From positions 13,601 through 77,600 of the forward strand of contig DASTYI010000112.1 in the NCBI GenBank assembly GCA_035765045.1: a stretch of DNA of 64,000 nt, given 5' to 3'. The DNA is from Iamia sp035765045 (GTDB taxonomy: Bacteria > Actinomycetota > Acidimicrobiia > Acidimicrobiales > Iamiaceae). A program made the position numbers and the translations under genes. Shown in pieces: positions 17,947 through 26,526 of the stretch; position 1 is the stretch's first letter, and every line of letters begins with the position of its first letter. The notes beneath the pieces were generated by a model. It was not told the origin of the DNA. It saw only the letters and a program-made list of their open reading frames with translations, and ran no database searches.

Positions 17947-18650
17947 GAGACGTCGTCCCGGTCGAGGAGCCGGTAGCCCCGCCCCACCACGGTCTCGATC
18001 AGCGGGGTCTCGCCGTCGACCTGGAGCTTCCGGCGCAGCGTCCCCACCGTCACCCGGACGGTGTTGGTGAAGGGGTCGGCGTGCTCGTCCCAGACGTGCT
18101 CGAGCAGCCGCTCCTGGCTCATGACGTGGCCCGGGTGGGCCATGAAGTAGCGGAGGAGGGCGAACTCCTTGGCCGTCAGGTCGAGGCGGCGGTCGCCCCG
18201 CCAGGCCTCGAAGCGGGCGGCGTCGAGGCGCAGCGGGCCGACCCGGACCTCGGCGGTGGTGCGCCCGGCGTCGCGCCGCAGCAGCGAGCGGATCCGGGCC
18301 GACACCTCGGCGAAGGAGAACGGCTTCACCAGGTAGTCGTCGGCGCCCTCGTCGAGCCCGGCGACCCGCTCGTCGATGGCGTCGCGGGCGGTCAGCATCA
18401 GGATGCGGGGCGCCCCGACCTCCTCGTCGGGCTGGAGCGCCGGGTCGGTGCGGATCCGCCGGCACAGGACCAGCCCGTCGGTGTCGGGCAGGTTGAGGTC
18501 GAGGCAGACCACGTCGTAGGCGGTGAGCTGGAGCCGCTCGACGGCCCCGGCCCCGTCGTGGGCGACGTCGACGGCGTAGCCCTCGCGGCGGAGACCCCGG
18601 GCCAGGGCCTCGGCCAGGTCGACCTCGTCCTCGACGACCAGCAGACGCAC
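17943..18650 (-). CDS. OmpR/PhoB-family response regulator
   Basis: 235 aa. Receiver domain with acidic pocket VEDE (residues 6-9), phospho-acceptor Asp51 in VVCLDLNLPDTDG, Thr in MLTARD and Lys in LVKPFSF. A short extra loop (PALQPDEEVG) lies in the receiver between beta-3 and beta-4. The C-terminal winged helix (about 135-230) contains LDLTAKEFALLRYFM and the recognition-helix region TVRVTVGTLRRKL. GTG start; TACCCT on the minus strand (18663-18658) ends 7 nt before it, so it is probably leaderless. First gene of the minus-strand operon that includes the kinase, ABM protein, membrane protein and hydrolase. Confidence 0.94.
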   Translation of the reverse strand: MRLLVVEDEVDLAEALARGLRREGYAVDVAHDGAGAVERLQLTAYDVVCLDLNLPDTDGLVLCRRIRTDPALQPDEEVGAPRILMLTARDAIDERVAGLDEGADDYLVKPFSFAEVSARIRSLLRRDAGRTTAEVRVGPLRLDAARFEAWRGDRRLDLTAKEFALLRYFMAHPGHVMSQERLLEHVWDEHADPFTNTVRVTVGTLRRKLQVDGETPLIETVVGRGYRLLDRDDVS

Positions 18651-18772
18651 CCGGACCAGGGTAGGAGCAGCGGCCGAAAGGTGAGGTGAGAGCCCCCCGG
18701 ATCACCCGCCCTGCCGGTCGGGGCGGCCGTCGCTGCCTCTAGCCTGGCCGCGACCCCTGACCCGGAGGACCG

Positions 18773-20206
18773 ATGGCCGACACCCCGTCGCTCGACAAGA
18801 CCAGCACCCCCTCGCCGTCGGAGGCCGCCACGCTGCTCGACCGGGTGCAGTCGGAGGTCCGCCGGGTGATCGTCGGCCAGGATCGAGCGATCGAGCGGCT
18901 GCTCGTCGCCCTGCTGGCCAAGGGCCACGTGCTGCTGGAGGGTGTCCCCGGGCTGGCCAAGACGCTGGCCGCCGAGACGCTGTCGCGCACGGTCTCGGGC
19001 ACCTTCTCCCGCATCCAGTTCACGCCCGACCTGCTCCCGGCCGACGTGATGGGCACCCGCATCTTCCGGGCCAGCCGGGAGGAGTTCGACATCGAGCTCG
19101 GGCCGGTGTTCGTCAACTTCCTGCTGGCCGACGAGATCAACCGGGCCCCGGCCAAGGTCCAGTCGGCCCTGCTCGAGGTCATGGCCGAGCACCAGGTGTC
19201 GATCGGCGGCAAGACCTTCCCGGTGCCCGACCCGTTCCTCGTGCTCGCCACCCAGAACCCGATCGAGTCCGAGGGCGTCTACCCCCTCCCCGAGGCCCAG
19301 CGCGACCGCTTCCTCATGAAGGTGGTCGTCGACTACCCGACCGCCGGCGAGGAGGTCGACATCGTCTACCGGATGGGCGTCACGCCGCCCGAGGCCGAGG
19401 CGGTCATCGACCTGCCGGACCTCATCGGGCTCCAGGCCGCGGCCGAGGCCGTCCGGGTCGACCGGGCCGTCGTCGACTACGCCGTCACCGTCGTGCTGGC
19501 CACCCGCTACCCGGCCAACTACGCCCTGTCCGACATCGAGCCGCTGCTGACCTACGGCGGCTCGCCGCGCGCCAGCCTGGGCCTGGTCCGGGCCGGCCGC
19601 GCCCTGGCCCTGATGCGGGGCCGCGACCACCTGGTCCCCCAGGACGTCTTCGACGTCGCCCCCGACGTGCTGCGCCACCGGCTGGTGATGTCCTACGAGG
19701 CCCTGGCCCAGGGGGTCACCGCCGACCAGATCCTGGCCCGCGTGCTCTCGACGGTCCCCGCCCCCCGCCAGATCCAGGAGGCCCCCTCCTACAGTGCGGC
19801 GTCGACCAGCGGCCCCGGCGCCTACCGCCCCGAGGGGTACCGGCCCGAGCCCGTCCCGGCCCAGGGCGAGGCCACCGGCACCTACGGCGCCACGGGCACC
19901 TACGGGGCGGCGCCCTACGGCGGCGGGGGCTACGGCGGCCCGACCGCCGCCGCCGAGTCGGCCACCGGCCCCCACACCGGCGACCACCGCCCGCTGGCCC
20001 CGAGCGCCGGGACCGCCCCCTACGTCGGCGCCGGCGGCCCGCCCCCCGGGGTCCAGCCCGGTCCCGCCCCGGCGCCCGCCCCCTCCCCCGCCGACGACTC
20101 GCCCTGGGCCAGCCCGGCCGACGAGCACACCGGCAACCCCGGACCGCCCCCGCCCCCGGCGCCCGAGCAGCCCTGGGGCCCGCCCGCCGAGCGGGGCGAC
20201 GGCTAG
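18773..20206 (+). CDS. MoxR-family AAA+ ATPase
   Basis: 477 aa. MoxR ATPases act as chaperones that activate von Willebrand A (VWA) partner proteins. Walker A GVPGLAKTLA is near residues 60-69, Walker B LLADEINRAP near 119-128 and sensor 1 ATQNPIE near 160-166; the AAA lid ends about residue 325. The last about 130 residues are a low-complexity Gly/Pro/Ala/Tyr tail (TGTYGATGTYGAAPYGGGG), unusual for the family and probably disordered. GGAGG six bases before the ATG and TAGCCT about 30 nt upstream indicate a leadered mRNA. First gene of MoxR-DUF58-VWA. Confidence 0.92.
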   Translation: MADTPSLDKTSTPSPSEAATLLDRVQSEVRRVIVGQDRAIERLLVALLAKGHVLLEGVPGLAKTLAAETLSRTVSGTFSRIQFTPDLLPADVMGTRIFRASREEFDIELGPVFVNFLLADEINRAPAKVQSALLEVMAEHQVSIGGKTFPVPDPFLVLATQNPIESEGVYPLPEAQRDRFLMKVVVDYPTAGEEVDIVYRMGVTPPEAEAVIDLPDLIGLQAAAEAVRVDRAVVDYAVTVVLATRYPANYALSDIEPLLTYGGSPRASLGLVRAGRALALMRGRDHLVPQDVFDVAPDVLRHRLVMSYEALAQGVTADQILARVLSTVPAPRQIQEAPSYSAASTSGPGAYRPEGYRPEPVPAQGEATGTYGATGTYGAAPYGGGGYGGPTAAAESATGPHTGDHRPLAPSAGTAPYVGAGGPPPGVQPGPAPAPAPSPADDSPWASPADEHTGNPGPPPPPAPEQPWGPPAERGDG

Positions 20207-20218
20207 CCCGAGGCCGAG

Positions 20219-21160
20219 ATGCCGCCCGTCGTCAACGTCCCCCCGCGGGTCAGCCACAGCGATCCGAGCGAGGTGCTCCGGCGCCTCGACCTCGTCGTGC
20301 GCCGGCGCCTCGATGGCCTGCTCAACGGCGAGTACCTCGGCCTCGTGCCCGGGCACGGCACCGAGCAGGGCGAGACCCGGCTGTACACCCCGGGTGACGA
20401 CGTCCGCCGGATCGACTGGAACGTCACCGCCCGGATGACCGAGCCGCACATCCGCGAGACGATCGCCGACCGCGAGCTCGAGTGCTGGATCCTGGCCGAC
20501 GACTCCCCCAGCCTCGACTTCGGCACCGCCCTGTGCGAGAAGCGCGACCTGGCCGTGTCGGCCGCCTCGGCCATGGGCTTCATCACCCACCGCACCGGGA
20601 ACCGGCTCGGCGCCGTCCTGGCCGGCCCCGACGGGCGCGAGATCGTCCCCGCCCGCGGCGGCAAGGACCATCTGATGGCCGTGCTCCACCGGCTGGTCTC
20701 GGCCGCCCGCCACCCCACCGGGCGCACCGACCTGGCCGGCGCCCTCGACACCATGGGCGGGGTGGCCCGCCGCCGTGGCCTGGTCGTCGTCGTGTCGGAC
20801 TTCCTGGAGGACCCGGCCCTCTGGCGCCAGCCCCTCGCCCGCCTCGGGGTCCGCCACGAGACGCTGTGCATCGAGGTCCTCGACCCCCGCGAGGTCGAGC
20901 TCCCGTCGGTCGGCGTGCTCCACCTCGAGGACCCCCGCACCGGCGACCTGTTCGAGATCCAGACGTCGGACCCCAAGCTCCGCGAGCGCTACGCGGCAGC
21001 CGCCGCCGTCCAGCGGGGCGCCATCGCCGAGGCCATCCGGGCCGCCGGCGCCGACCACCTCCAGCTCCGCACCGACCGCGACTGGCTGCTCGACATCGTC
21101 CGCTTCGTGGCCCAGCGCCGCGAGCGCACTCGCGACATCGCCCCCCGGACGTCCGCATGA
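20219..21160 (+). CDS. DUF58 domain protein
   Basis: 313 aa. The family signature YTPGDDVRRIDWNVTARM is at about residues 59-76, followed by the VWA-like LVVVVSDFLEDPALW stretch. DUF58 proteins are usually encoded between MoxR ATPases and VWA membrane proteins, as here (12-bp gap to MoxR, 13 bp to the VWA gene). They are thought to serve envelope assembly or stress functions. No signal peptide or membrane helix is seen. The molecular role is unproven. Confidence 0.9.
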   Translation: MPPVVNVPPRVSHSDPSEVLRRLDLVVRRRLDGLLNGEYLGLVPGHGTEQGETRLYTPGDDVRRIDWNVTARMTEPHIRETIADRELECWILADDSPSLDFGTALCEKRDLAVSAASAMGFITHRTGNRLGAVLAGPDGREIVPARGGKDHLMAVLHRLVSAARHPTGRTDLAGALDTMGGVARRRGLVVVVSDFLEDPALWRQPLARLGVRHETLCIEVLDPREVELPSVGVLHLEDPRTGDLFEIQTSDPKLRERYAAAAAVQRGAIAEAIRAAGADHLQLRTDRDWLLDIVRFVAQRRERTRDIAPRTSA

Positions 21161-21173
21161 CGGAGAGCCCTCG

Positions 21174-22145
21174 ATGCTGGCCCTGACCTACCTCGCCCCC
21201 AGCCGGTTCTGGCTGCTCCTCGTCGTCGCCGCCCTGGCGATCGCCTACGTGGTGCTCCAGACCCGGCGCCGCACCTACGCCGTGCGCTTCACCAACCTCG
21301 ACCTGCTCCAGAGCGTCGCCCCCCGCTCGCCCGGGTGGCGCCGCCACCTCCCGGCCATCGCCATGCTGATGGCGTTGAGCGCCCTGGTCGTCTCGGTCGC
21401 CCGCCCCGCCCGCGAGGAGCGGGTCCCCCGCGAGCGGGCCACGGTGATCCTGGCCATCGACACCTCGCTGTCGATGATGGCCGAGGACGTCGCCCCCGAC
21501 CGGCTCACCGCGGCCCAGGCCGCGGCCAAGACCTTCCTGACGATCCTCCCGCCCAAGATCAACGTCGGGCTGGTGAGCTTCAACGGCACCGGGACGATCC
21601 TCGTCCCGCCCACCACCGACCGGGCCCAGGTCCGCACGGCGATCGACCGCTTGGAGCTCGACGAGCGCACCGCCATCGGCGAGGCCATCTTCACCTCGCT
21701 CCAGGCGATCCAGCAGGCGCCGCCGGCCGAGGGCGACGAGGACAACGAGGATGTCCCCGCCCGCATCGTCCTCATGTCGGACGGCAAGACGACGGTGGGC
21801 CGGCCCGACAGCGTCGGCGCCCAGGCCGCCGCCGACGCCGGGGTGCCGGTCAACACGATCGCCTTCGGCACCGACCACGGCGTGATCATCCTCCCCGACG
21901 AGCCCGCCCCGGTGCCGGTCGACGTCGACCACACCGCCCTGGAGGCGATCGCCGACGCCACCGACGGCAAGGCCTTCCGGGCCGCCACCGAGGGCGAGCT
22001 GCGCGAGGTCTACCGCAACATCGGCTCGTCGATCGGCTACGAGGTCGTGTTCAGCGAGGTCGGCCGGTGGTTCGTCGGCCTGGGCATGGCCCTGCTGTTC
22101 CTCGGCTCCACCCTGTCGCTGCTCTGGTTCAGCCGCCTGCCGTAG
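21174..22145 (+). CDS. VWA-domain membrane protein (BatA/YfbK-like)
   Basis: 323 aa. Topology: TM1 at about residues 11-27, TM2 at 57-75, a VWA domain at about 87-285 and a C-terminal helix at about 298-319. The metal-ion-dependent adhesion site is complete: DTSLSMM at about 97-103, a Thr in LDERTAIGEA and Asp in LMSDGKTT. It is the usual partner of MoxR and DUF58. The ATG at 21174 gives the signal-anchor-like N-terminus; the frame is open upstream inside DUF58. Its last 17 bp overlap the convergent HPP-CBS gene. Confidence 0.9.
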   Translation: MLALTYLAPSRFWLLLVVAALAIAYVVLQTRRRTYAVRFTNLDLLQSVAPRSPGWRRHLPAIAMLMALSALVVSVARPAREERVPRERATVILAIDTSLSMMAEDVAPDRLTAAQAAAKTFLTILPPKINVGLVSFNGTGTILVPPTTDRAQVRTAIDRLELDERTAIGEAIFTSLQAIQQAPPAEGDEDNEDVPARIVLMSDGKTTVGRPDSVGAQAAADAGVPVNTIAFGTDHGVIILPDEPAPVPVDVDHTALEAIADATDGKAFRAATEGELREVYRNIGSSIGYEVVFSEVGRWFVGLGMALLFLGSTLSLLWFSRLP

Positions 22146-23265
22146 CCCCCGTCCCGCCCTCCAGCAGGAGGCGGTGGAGCACGGCGATCAGGTCGGCCCG
22201 CGAGACCAGGCCGACCAGCCGGCCGTCGGCGTCGAGCACGGGGATGTGCCGGTGGCCGCGCTCGACCATCAGCCCGACCAGGGCGGCCACCGGGGTGTCC
22301 TCGCCGACGGTGGCGACGTCGGTGGCCATCAGGGCGCGGACCGGTGTGAGGTCGCCGGCGTCGAGGTTGAACAGGTCGACGATGGCGACGATGCCGACCA
22401 CCCGGCGCTCGGCGTCGACGACCGGCAGCGCCTTCACCCGGTGCTCGTTGATCAGCACCCGCACCCGGAAGAGGCTGTCGTCGGGGCCGACGGTCACCAC
22501 GTCGCGGTGCATCACGTCGGCGCAGCGGAGCCCGCCCACCCGGCGGTCGAGGGCGTGGGCCTCGACGTCGCGGAGCAGCTCGACCACGTCGGCCGGGGCC
22601 ACGTCGAGGCCCTGGTCGAGCCGCTCCATGGCGGCGGCGACGGCCTCGGTGTCCACCCGGACCGGCTCGGCGGCGGCGTCGACCGCCCGCTCGGGCGCCG
22701 GGGCCGGCGCCACCGCCACGTGGGGGTAGCGGCGGCCGACGGCGCGGTGGAAGGCGATGCCCACCGCCACCAGCACGACCGACCCGAGCCCCACCGGCCA
22801 GAAGGCGAAGGTGATCCCGTGGCCGGTGACCGCCGGCGGCGCCAGGGCCGCGGTCAGGGCGCACGCCCCGCCCGGCGGGTGCAGGCACCGCAGGGCGATC
22901 ATCACCACGATCGCCGCCCCCACGCCGACCGCCGCGGCCAGCGGGTCCGGGCCGATCACGGCGGCCGCGGTCAGGCCGACCAGGGCCGAGGCGACGTTGC
23001 CGGCGACGACCGACCAGGGCTGGGCCAGCGGGCTGCCGGGGACGGCGTAGACCAGCACTGCCGAGGCCCCCATCGGGGCGACGATCCACGGCAGGTCACC
23101 GGTCGTGCCGAGGGCCAGCCGGCCGACCAGCCCGGCGCCGAGGATGCCGAGCAGGGCCCCGATCCCGCCCCGCACGCAGTCGGCCGCCCGGGGTCGGCCC
23201 TGGGCGGGCAGGAGGCCGCGCCACCAGGGTGTCGGCTGGGTGTCAGGGGCGGGTGCGAGCGTCAT
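22129..23265 (-). CDS. HPP-family membrane protein with C-terminal CBS pair
   Basis: 378 aa. Residues about 30-180 form the HPP domain with four or five helices and the name-giving motif CLHPPGGACALTAAL. A linker follows, then two CBS domains (about 243-300, beginning CADVMHRDVVTVGPDDSL, and 308-368, beginning ALMATDVATVGEDTPV). HPP proteins include nitrite transporters of cyanobacteria and chloroplasts; CBS pairs usually sense adenine nucleotides. The substrate here is unknown. The ATG at 23265 is chosen because the conserved region begins soon after it. Converges on and overlaps the VWA gene by 17 bp. Confidence 0.87.
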   Translation of the reverse strand: MTLAPAPDTQPTPWWRGLLPAQGRPRAADCVRGGIGALLGILGAGLVGRLALGTTGDLPWIVAPMGASAVLVYAVPGSPLAQPWSVVAGNVASALVGLTAAAVIGPDPLAAAVGVGAAIVVMIALRCLHPPGGACALTAALAPPAVTGHGITFAFWPVGLGSVVLVAVGIAFHRAVGRRYPHVAVAPAPAPERAVDAAAEPVRVDTEAVAAAMERLDQGLDVAPADVVELLRDVEAHALDRRVGGLRCADVMHRDVVTVGPDDSLFRVRVLINEHRVKALPVVDAERRVVGIVAIVDLFNLDAGDLTPVRALMATDVATVGEDTPVAALVGLMVERGHRHIPVLDADGRLVGLVSRADLIAVLHRLLLEGGTGATAGG

Positions 23266-23338
23266 GGGCGTTGCGAACGGTGCGCGAACATCGGAAAGGT
23301 CCGTCGTCAAAGTACGGGGTGGCTGGCATGCTGGCCCG

Positions 23339-24769
23339 ATGAGCCGGCGCACCAAGATCATCGCCACGTTGGGACCGGCCTCGGAGTCCGAGGCCGTGCT
23401 CAAGGACATGATCGAGGCCGGCGTGGACGTGATCCGCCTCAACCTCAGCCACGGCACCCTCGACGACCACATCGAGCGCTACCGGCGGCTGCGGCGGATC
23501 GAGGAGTCCGTGGGCCGGCCGCTCGGCATCCTCGCCGACCTCCCCGGGCCCAAGGTCCGGGCCGGGTCGTTCCCCGACGGCGGCGTCCACCTCCACACCG
23601 ACTCGACCGTCATCCTCGCCCCCGGCGACGACCCCAGCGACGACGAGCGGGTCCACGTCGACTACGCCGGCCTCCTCCAGGACATGCACGGCGGCGACCG
23701 GCTGGTGTTCGGCGACGGCGGCGTCGTCGTCGAGGTCATCGAGTCTGCCACCGACGCCCTCCGGGTCCGGGTCCTCCACGGCGGCCGGCTCCAGGGCCGC
23801 CCCGGCGTCCACATCCCCTCCGAGCGGCTCCGGGTGCCGACGCCCACCCCGCACGACCTCCGCCTCCTCGACGCCTTCGTCACCGAGGGCGTCGACATGG
23901 TCGCCGTGTCGTTCGTCCGTTCGGCCCACGACATCCGCCGGGTCGGCACCGAGCCCCACCCGGCCGGGCCGATGGTCATCGCCAAGGTCGAGACCCGGGC
24001 CGCGGTCGAGAACCTCGACGGCATCATCGAGGCCGCCGGCGCCGTCATGGTCGCCCGCGGCGACCTCGGCGCCGAGATGCCGATGGAGGAGCTGCCCCAC
24101 CTCCAGAAGCGGATCCTCAGCCGCTGCATCGCCCTCGGCAAGCCGGCGATCACCGCCACGCAGATGCTGGAGTCGATGGTGTCGGCCCCCACTCCCACCC
24201 GGGCCGAGACCTCCGACATCGCCAACGCCGTCTTCGACGGGTCGAGCGCGGTGATGCTCTCGGGCGAGACGGCGATCGGCCACGACCCGGTGCTGGCGGT
24301 GGCCACGATGGCCCGCATCGCCGAGCGGGCCGACGAGGAGTTCGACTACGACCTGTGGGCCGCCCAGGTGTCGAAGCTCAACGCCGCCCAGCGCACCACC
24401 GCCGACGACGTCGTCACCAACTCGATGACCAACGCGGCGTGGAAGGCGGCCTCGGAGAGCGGGGCCACCTCGATCATCTGCATCACCCGCACCGGCTTCA
24501 CCGTCCGCTCGATCGCCCGCTACCGCCCGGCGATGCCGATCCTCGGGTTCTCGACCGATCCGCGGACGCTCCGGCAGCTCACTCTGTCGTGGGGCGCCAC
24601 CCCGGTCGCCCTCCCCGGCCCGTTCGACATCGGCCACCAGGTCAGCCAGGCCATCGAGATCGCCCGCACCGAGGGCCACGTCCGCACCGGCGACCTCGTC
24701 GCCGTCCTCAGCGGCTCGCCCGACTACAAGGGCGTCGCCACCGACTCCCTCCGCCTCGTCCACATCTAG
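23339..24769 (+). CDS. pyk: pyruvate kinase
   Basis: 476 aa. Final ATP-forming step of glycolysis (phosphoenolpyruvate + ADP to pyruvate + ATP). The N-terminus RRTKIIATLGPAS, LNLSHGT, ADLPGPKVRAG, catalytic Lys in VIAKVETRAAVENL, magnesium site MVARGDLGAEMP and PAITATQMLESM are all present, followed by the C-terminal domain. Length is standard for the bacterial enzyme. ATG at 23339 follows a weak CATGCT at 23327-23332. Ends at a perfect palindrome (24784-24820) facing fabZ. Confidence 0.96.
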   Translation: MSRRTKIIATLGPASESEAVLKDMIEAGVDVIRLNLSHGTLDDHIERYRRLRRIEESVGRPLGILADLPGPKVRAGSFPDGGVHLHTDSTVILAPGDDPSDDERVHVDYAGLLQDMHGGDRLVFGDGGVVVEVIESATDALRVRVLHGGRLQGRPGVHIPSERLRVPTPTPHDLRLLDAFVTEGVDMVAVSFVRSAHDIRRVGTEPHPAGPMVIAKVETRAAVENLDGIIEAAGAVMVARGDLGAEMPMEELPHLQKRILSRCIALGKPAITATQMLESMVSAPTPTRAETSDIANAVFDGSSAVMLSGETAIGHDPVLAVATMARIAERADEEFDYDLWAAQVSKLNAAQRTTADDVVTNSMTNAAWKAASESGATSIICITRTGFTVRSIARYRPAMPILGFSTDPRTLRQLTLSWGATPVALPGPFDIGHQVSQAIEIARTEGHVRTGDLVAVLSGSPDYKGVATDSLRLVHI

Positions 24770-24783
24770 GCGACCGCTGAGAG

Positions 24784-24820
24784 CGATCGCCTCAAGGTGC
24801 CTGGCACCTTGAGGCGATCG
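24784..24820. repeat. 37-bp perfect palindrome, copy 1; probable bidirectional terminator
   Basis: Two 18-bp arms (CGATCGCCTCAAGGTGCC and its exact complement) flank a single T. The repeat lies between the convergent pyk and fabZ genes. A nearly identical copy in the opposite orientation is at 57330-57366, again between convergent genes. Confidence 0.85.
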
Positions 24821-24830
24821 GGCCGAGCAC

Positions 24831-25295
24831 TCAGGCCGGGGCGAAGACGAAGAGGATCCGGCCCCGGGCGGCCTCGTCGCCGCCGACGGTGGCCCGGCCG
24901 ACCCCCCAGCCGCCCCGACGGCCGAGCCGCTCGAGGGCCACGTCGAGCACGACCTCGTCGCCGGGGACGACCATCCGCCGGAAGCGGGCGTCCTCGACCC
25001 CGCCGAGGAGCGGGAGGCGACCGGCGTGGGCCGGGTCGGCCAGCACGCCGATCGCCCCGGCCTGGGCCAGCGCCTCGGTCAGCAGCACGCCGGGCACGAC
25101 CGGGCGGCCCGGGAAGTGACCGGCCAGCCAGGCCTCGTCGCCGGTGATGCGCCAGCGGGCGGTGACGTGGACCCCGGGCTCGCAGGCGTCGACGGCGTCG
25201 ACGAACCGGAACGGCGGCCGGTGGGGCAGCAGGGCGACGAGCGGGTCGGGGTGGTCGGCGGTCTCGGTGGGCACCTGGGCTCGGACGCTCGTCAC
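24831..25295 (-). CDS. fabZ: 3-hydroxyacyl-[ACP] dehydratase (FabZ type)
   Basis: 154 aa hot-dog-fold enzyme that dehydrates 3-hydroxyacyl-ACP to trans-2-enoyl-ACP. LLPHRPPFRFVD (residues about 22-33) and the catalytic segment GHFPGRPVVPGVLLTEALAQ, with His60 and Glu74, are conserved; the 14-residue His-Glu spacing equals that of E. coli FabZ. It is divergent from fabD and completes the elongation cycle encoded on the other strand. GTG at 25295; TAACCA on the minus strand ends 7 nt before it. The operator cluster at 25346-25400 is within 50-105 bp upstream and could control it too. Confidence 0.85.
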   Translation of the reverse strand: MTSVRAQVPTETADHPDPLVALLPHRPPFRFVDAVDACEPGVHVTARWRITGDEAWLAGHFPGRPVVPGVLLTEALAQAGAIGVLADPAHAGRLPLLGGVEDARFRRMVVPGDEVVLDVALERLGRRGGWGVGRATVGGDEAARGRILFVFAPA

Positions 25296-25345
25296 TGCCC
25301 CGTGGTTACGGCTCCCGTGGGTCCGACGTGTGTCGGGAGCGTGAC

Positions 25346-25400
25346 CTACCGGCCGGTACGCGTTGCTACCGGTCAGTAACCGAACCTACCGGTGAGTAGC
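25346..25400. promoter_or_regulatory. three 20-bp-phased near-palindromic operators upstream of fabD and fabZ
   Basis: CTACCGG occurs at 25346, 25366 and 25386, exactly 20 bp apart, each followed by a GTA half: CTACCGGCCGGTACG, CTACCGGTCAGTAAC and CTACCGGTGAGTAGC. The first contains the perfect 12-bp palindrome TACCGGCCGGTA; the other two are imperfect. TACCGG-type palindromes are common targets of TetR-family repressors. The 20-bp phasing places all sites on one face of the helix. The third copy ends 4 bp before a possible fabD -10 (AACCCT, 25405-25410, ending 7 nt before the ATG), so binding should block transcription. No regulator gene is adjacent. Confidence 0.75.
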
Positions 25401-25417
25401 ACGAAACCCTGGCCCCC

Positions 25418-26446
25418 ATGGGCCGGTCACAGTCCCTGATGCCCACTCCCCCGAGTCCCCCTGTCGCTGCCCCGGCGCCTCCCGCGCCCCCCGAGCGGGA
25501 GGAGGGGTCCGGCGGCGTCGCCGTCACCTTCCCCGGCCAGGGCAGCCAGGTGGCCGGGTTCGGCCGGGCCTGGCGCGAACACCCCGCCTGGGCCGTGGTG
25601 GAGCGGGCCGAGGAGGCGTCGGGGCGAGCGTTGTCCCCCCTGCTGCTCGACCCCGACGCCGACCTCTCCCGCACCGAGGACGCTCAGCTGGCCGTCCTCG
25701 TCTCCTCGCTCGTCGTGTGGGAGGCGGCGCAGGGCTACATCGGCACGCCGGTCGCCTTCGCCGGCCACTCGCTGGGCCAGATCACCGCCCTCGTCGCCGC
25801 CGGCGCCGTCGACCCGGCCGACGGGCTGGCCCTGGCCGCCACCCGGGCGGCGGTCACCCAGGCCGCCGCCGACGCCACCCCGGGCGGGTTGATCGCCCTC
25901 CTCGGGGCCACCCCCGAGCAGGCCCGCGACACGGTGGCGCTGGTCGACGAGGCCTGGATCGCCAACGACAACGCCCCCGGCCAGATCGTCGTCGGGGGCA
26001 CGACCACCGGCGTGGCCGCCGCCACCGCCGCCGCCCGGGGGGCGGGCGTGCGCAAGGTCCGGCCGCTCGCCGTCGGGGGCGCGTTCCACACCCCGCTGAT
26101 GGCCCCGGCGGCCACGGCCTTCGGCGCCGCGGTCGCCGAGGTGACCTTCGCCCCGCTCACCGCCCCCGTCGTCACCAACCACGACGCCGCCGCCCACTTC
26201 GCCCGGCGGGGCTGGGACGAGCGGCTGGCCACCCACCTGGTCCGCCCGGTCCGCTGGCGGGAGACGGTCGAGACCCTGGTCGAGCTGGGCGCCACCCGGC
26301 TCGTCGAGCTGGGCCCCGGCACCACCCTCACCGCCCTGGCCAAGCGCTGCCGCGCCGACGTCGAGCCCCTCTCGGTCGCCACCCCCGACGAGGTCGAGGC
26401 CCTCCTCCCCGCCCTCTGGGGCATCGGCCAGGCCGGTGCCCGATGA
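25418..26446 (+). CDS. fabD: malonyl-CoA:ACP transacylase
   Basis: 342 aa. Loads malonate from CoA onto acyl carrier protein. Conserved: GQGSQVAGFGRAW near residues 40-52, nucleophile Ser118 in GHSLGQ, Gln/Asn loop (ANDNAPGQIVVGG), His224 in GAFHTPLM and the C-terminal TRLVELGPG. About 35 N-terminal residues before the core are Pro/Ala-rich; a later start is possible, but the ATG at 25418 has an AACCCT hexamer 7 nt upstream. First gene of the fatty-acid operon; the TGA overlaps the ATG of a micro-ORF (ATGA). Confidence 0.95.
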   Translation: MGRSQSLMPTPPSPPVAAPAPPAPPEREEGSGGVAVTFPGQGSQVAGFGRAWREHPAWAVVERAEEASGRALSPLLLDPDADLSRTEDAQLAVLVSSLVVWEAAQGYIGTPVAFAGHSLGQITALVAAGAVDPADGLALAATRAAVTQAAADATPGGLIALLGATPEQARDTVALVDEAWIANDNAPGQIVVGGTTTGVAAATAAARGAGVRKVRPLAVGGAFHTPLMAPAATAFGAAVAEVTFAPLTAPVVTNHDAAAHFARRGWDERLATHLVRPVRWRETVETLVELGATRLVELGPGTTLTALAKRCRADVEPLSVATPDEVEALLPALWGIGQAGAR

Positions 26447-26526
26447 GCGAGCGCAGGCGGCACCCATCGGCCCCGCCGGCGACCGGGCCGAACCCCCGCC
26501 CCCGCGCCCAGGCCGGTGGCCGATGA
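26443..26526 (+). CDS. 27-aa micro-ORF bridging fabD and the biotinyl-like gene
   Basis: ATG at 26443 overlaps the fabD stop as ATGA, and its own TGA (26524-26526) overlaps the next ATG (26523), again as ATGA. The peptide is Arg/Pro-rich (starts MSERRRHPS). The bases around the two overlaps are similar (CCAGGCCGGTGCCCGATGAGC and CCAGGCCGGTGGCCGATGAGC differ at one base), so it could have arisen by a local duplication. It may be translated only to pass ribosomes on, or it may be chance. Confidence 0.35.
   Translation: MSERRRHPSAPPATGPNPRPRAQAGGR

Noticed and set aside
22174..24780. 868-codon plus-strand frame over the HPP-CBS gene and pyk
   Set aside because: Out of frame with pyruvate kinase and antisense to HPP-CBS; Arg/Pro-rich without motifs.
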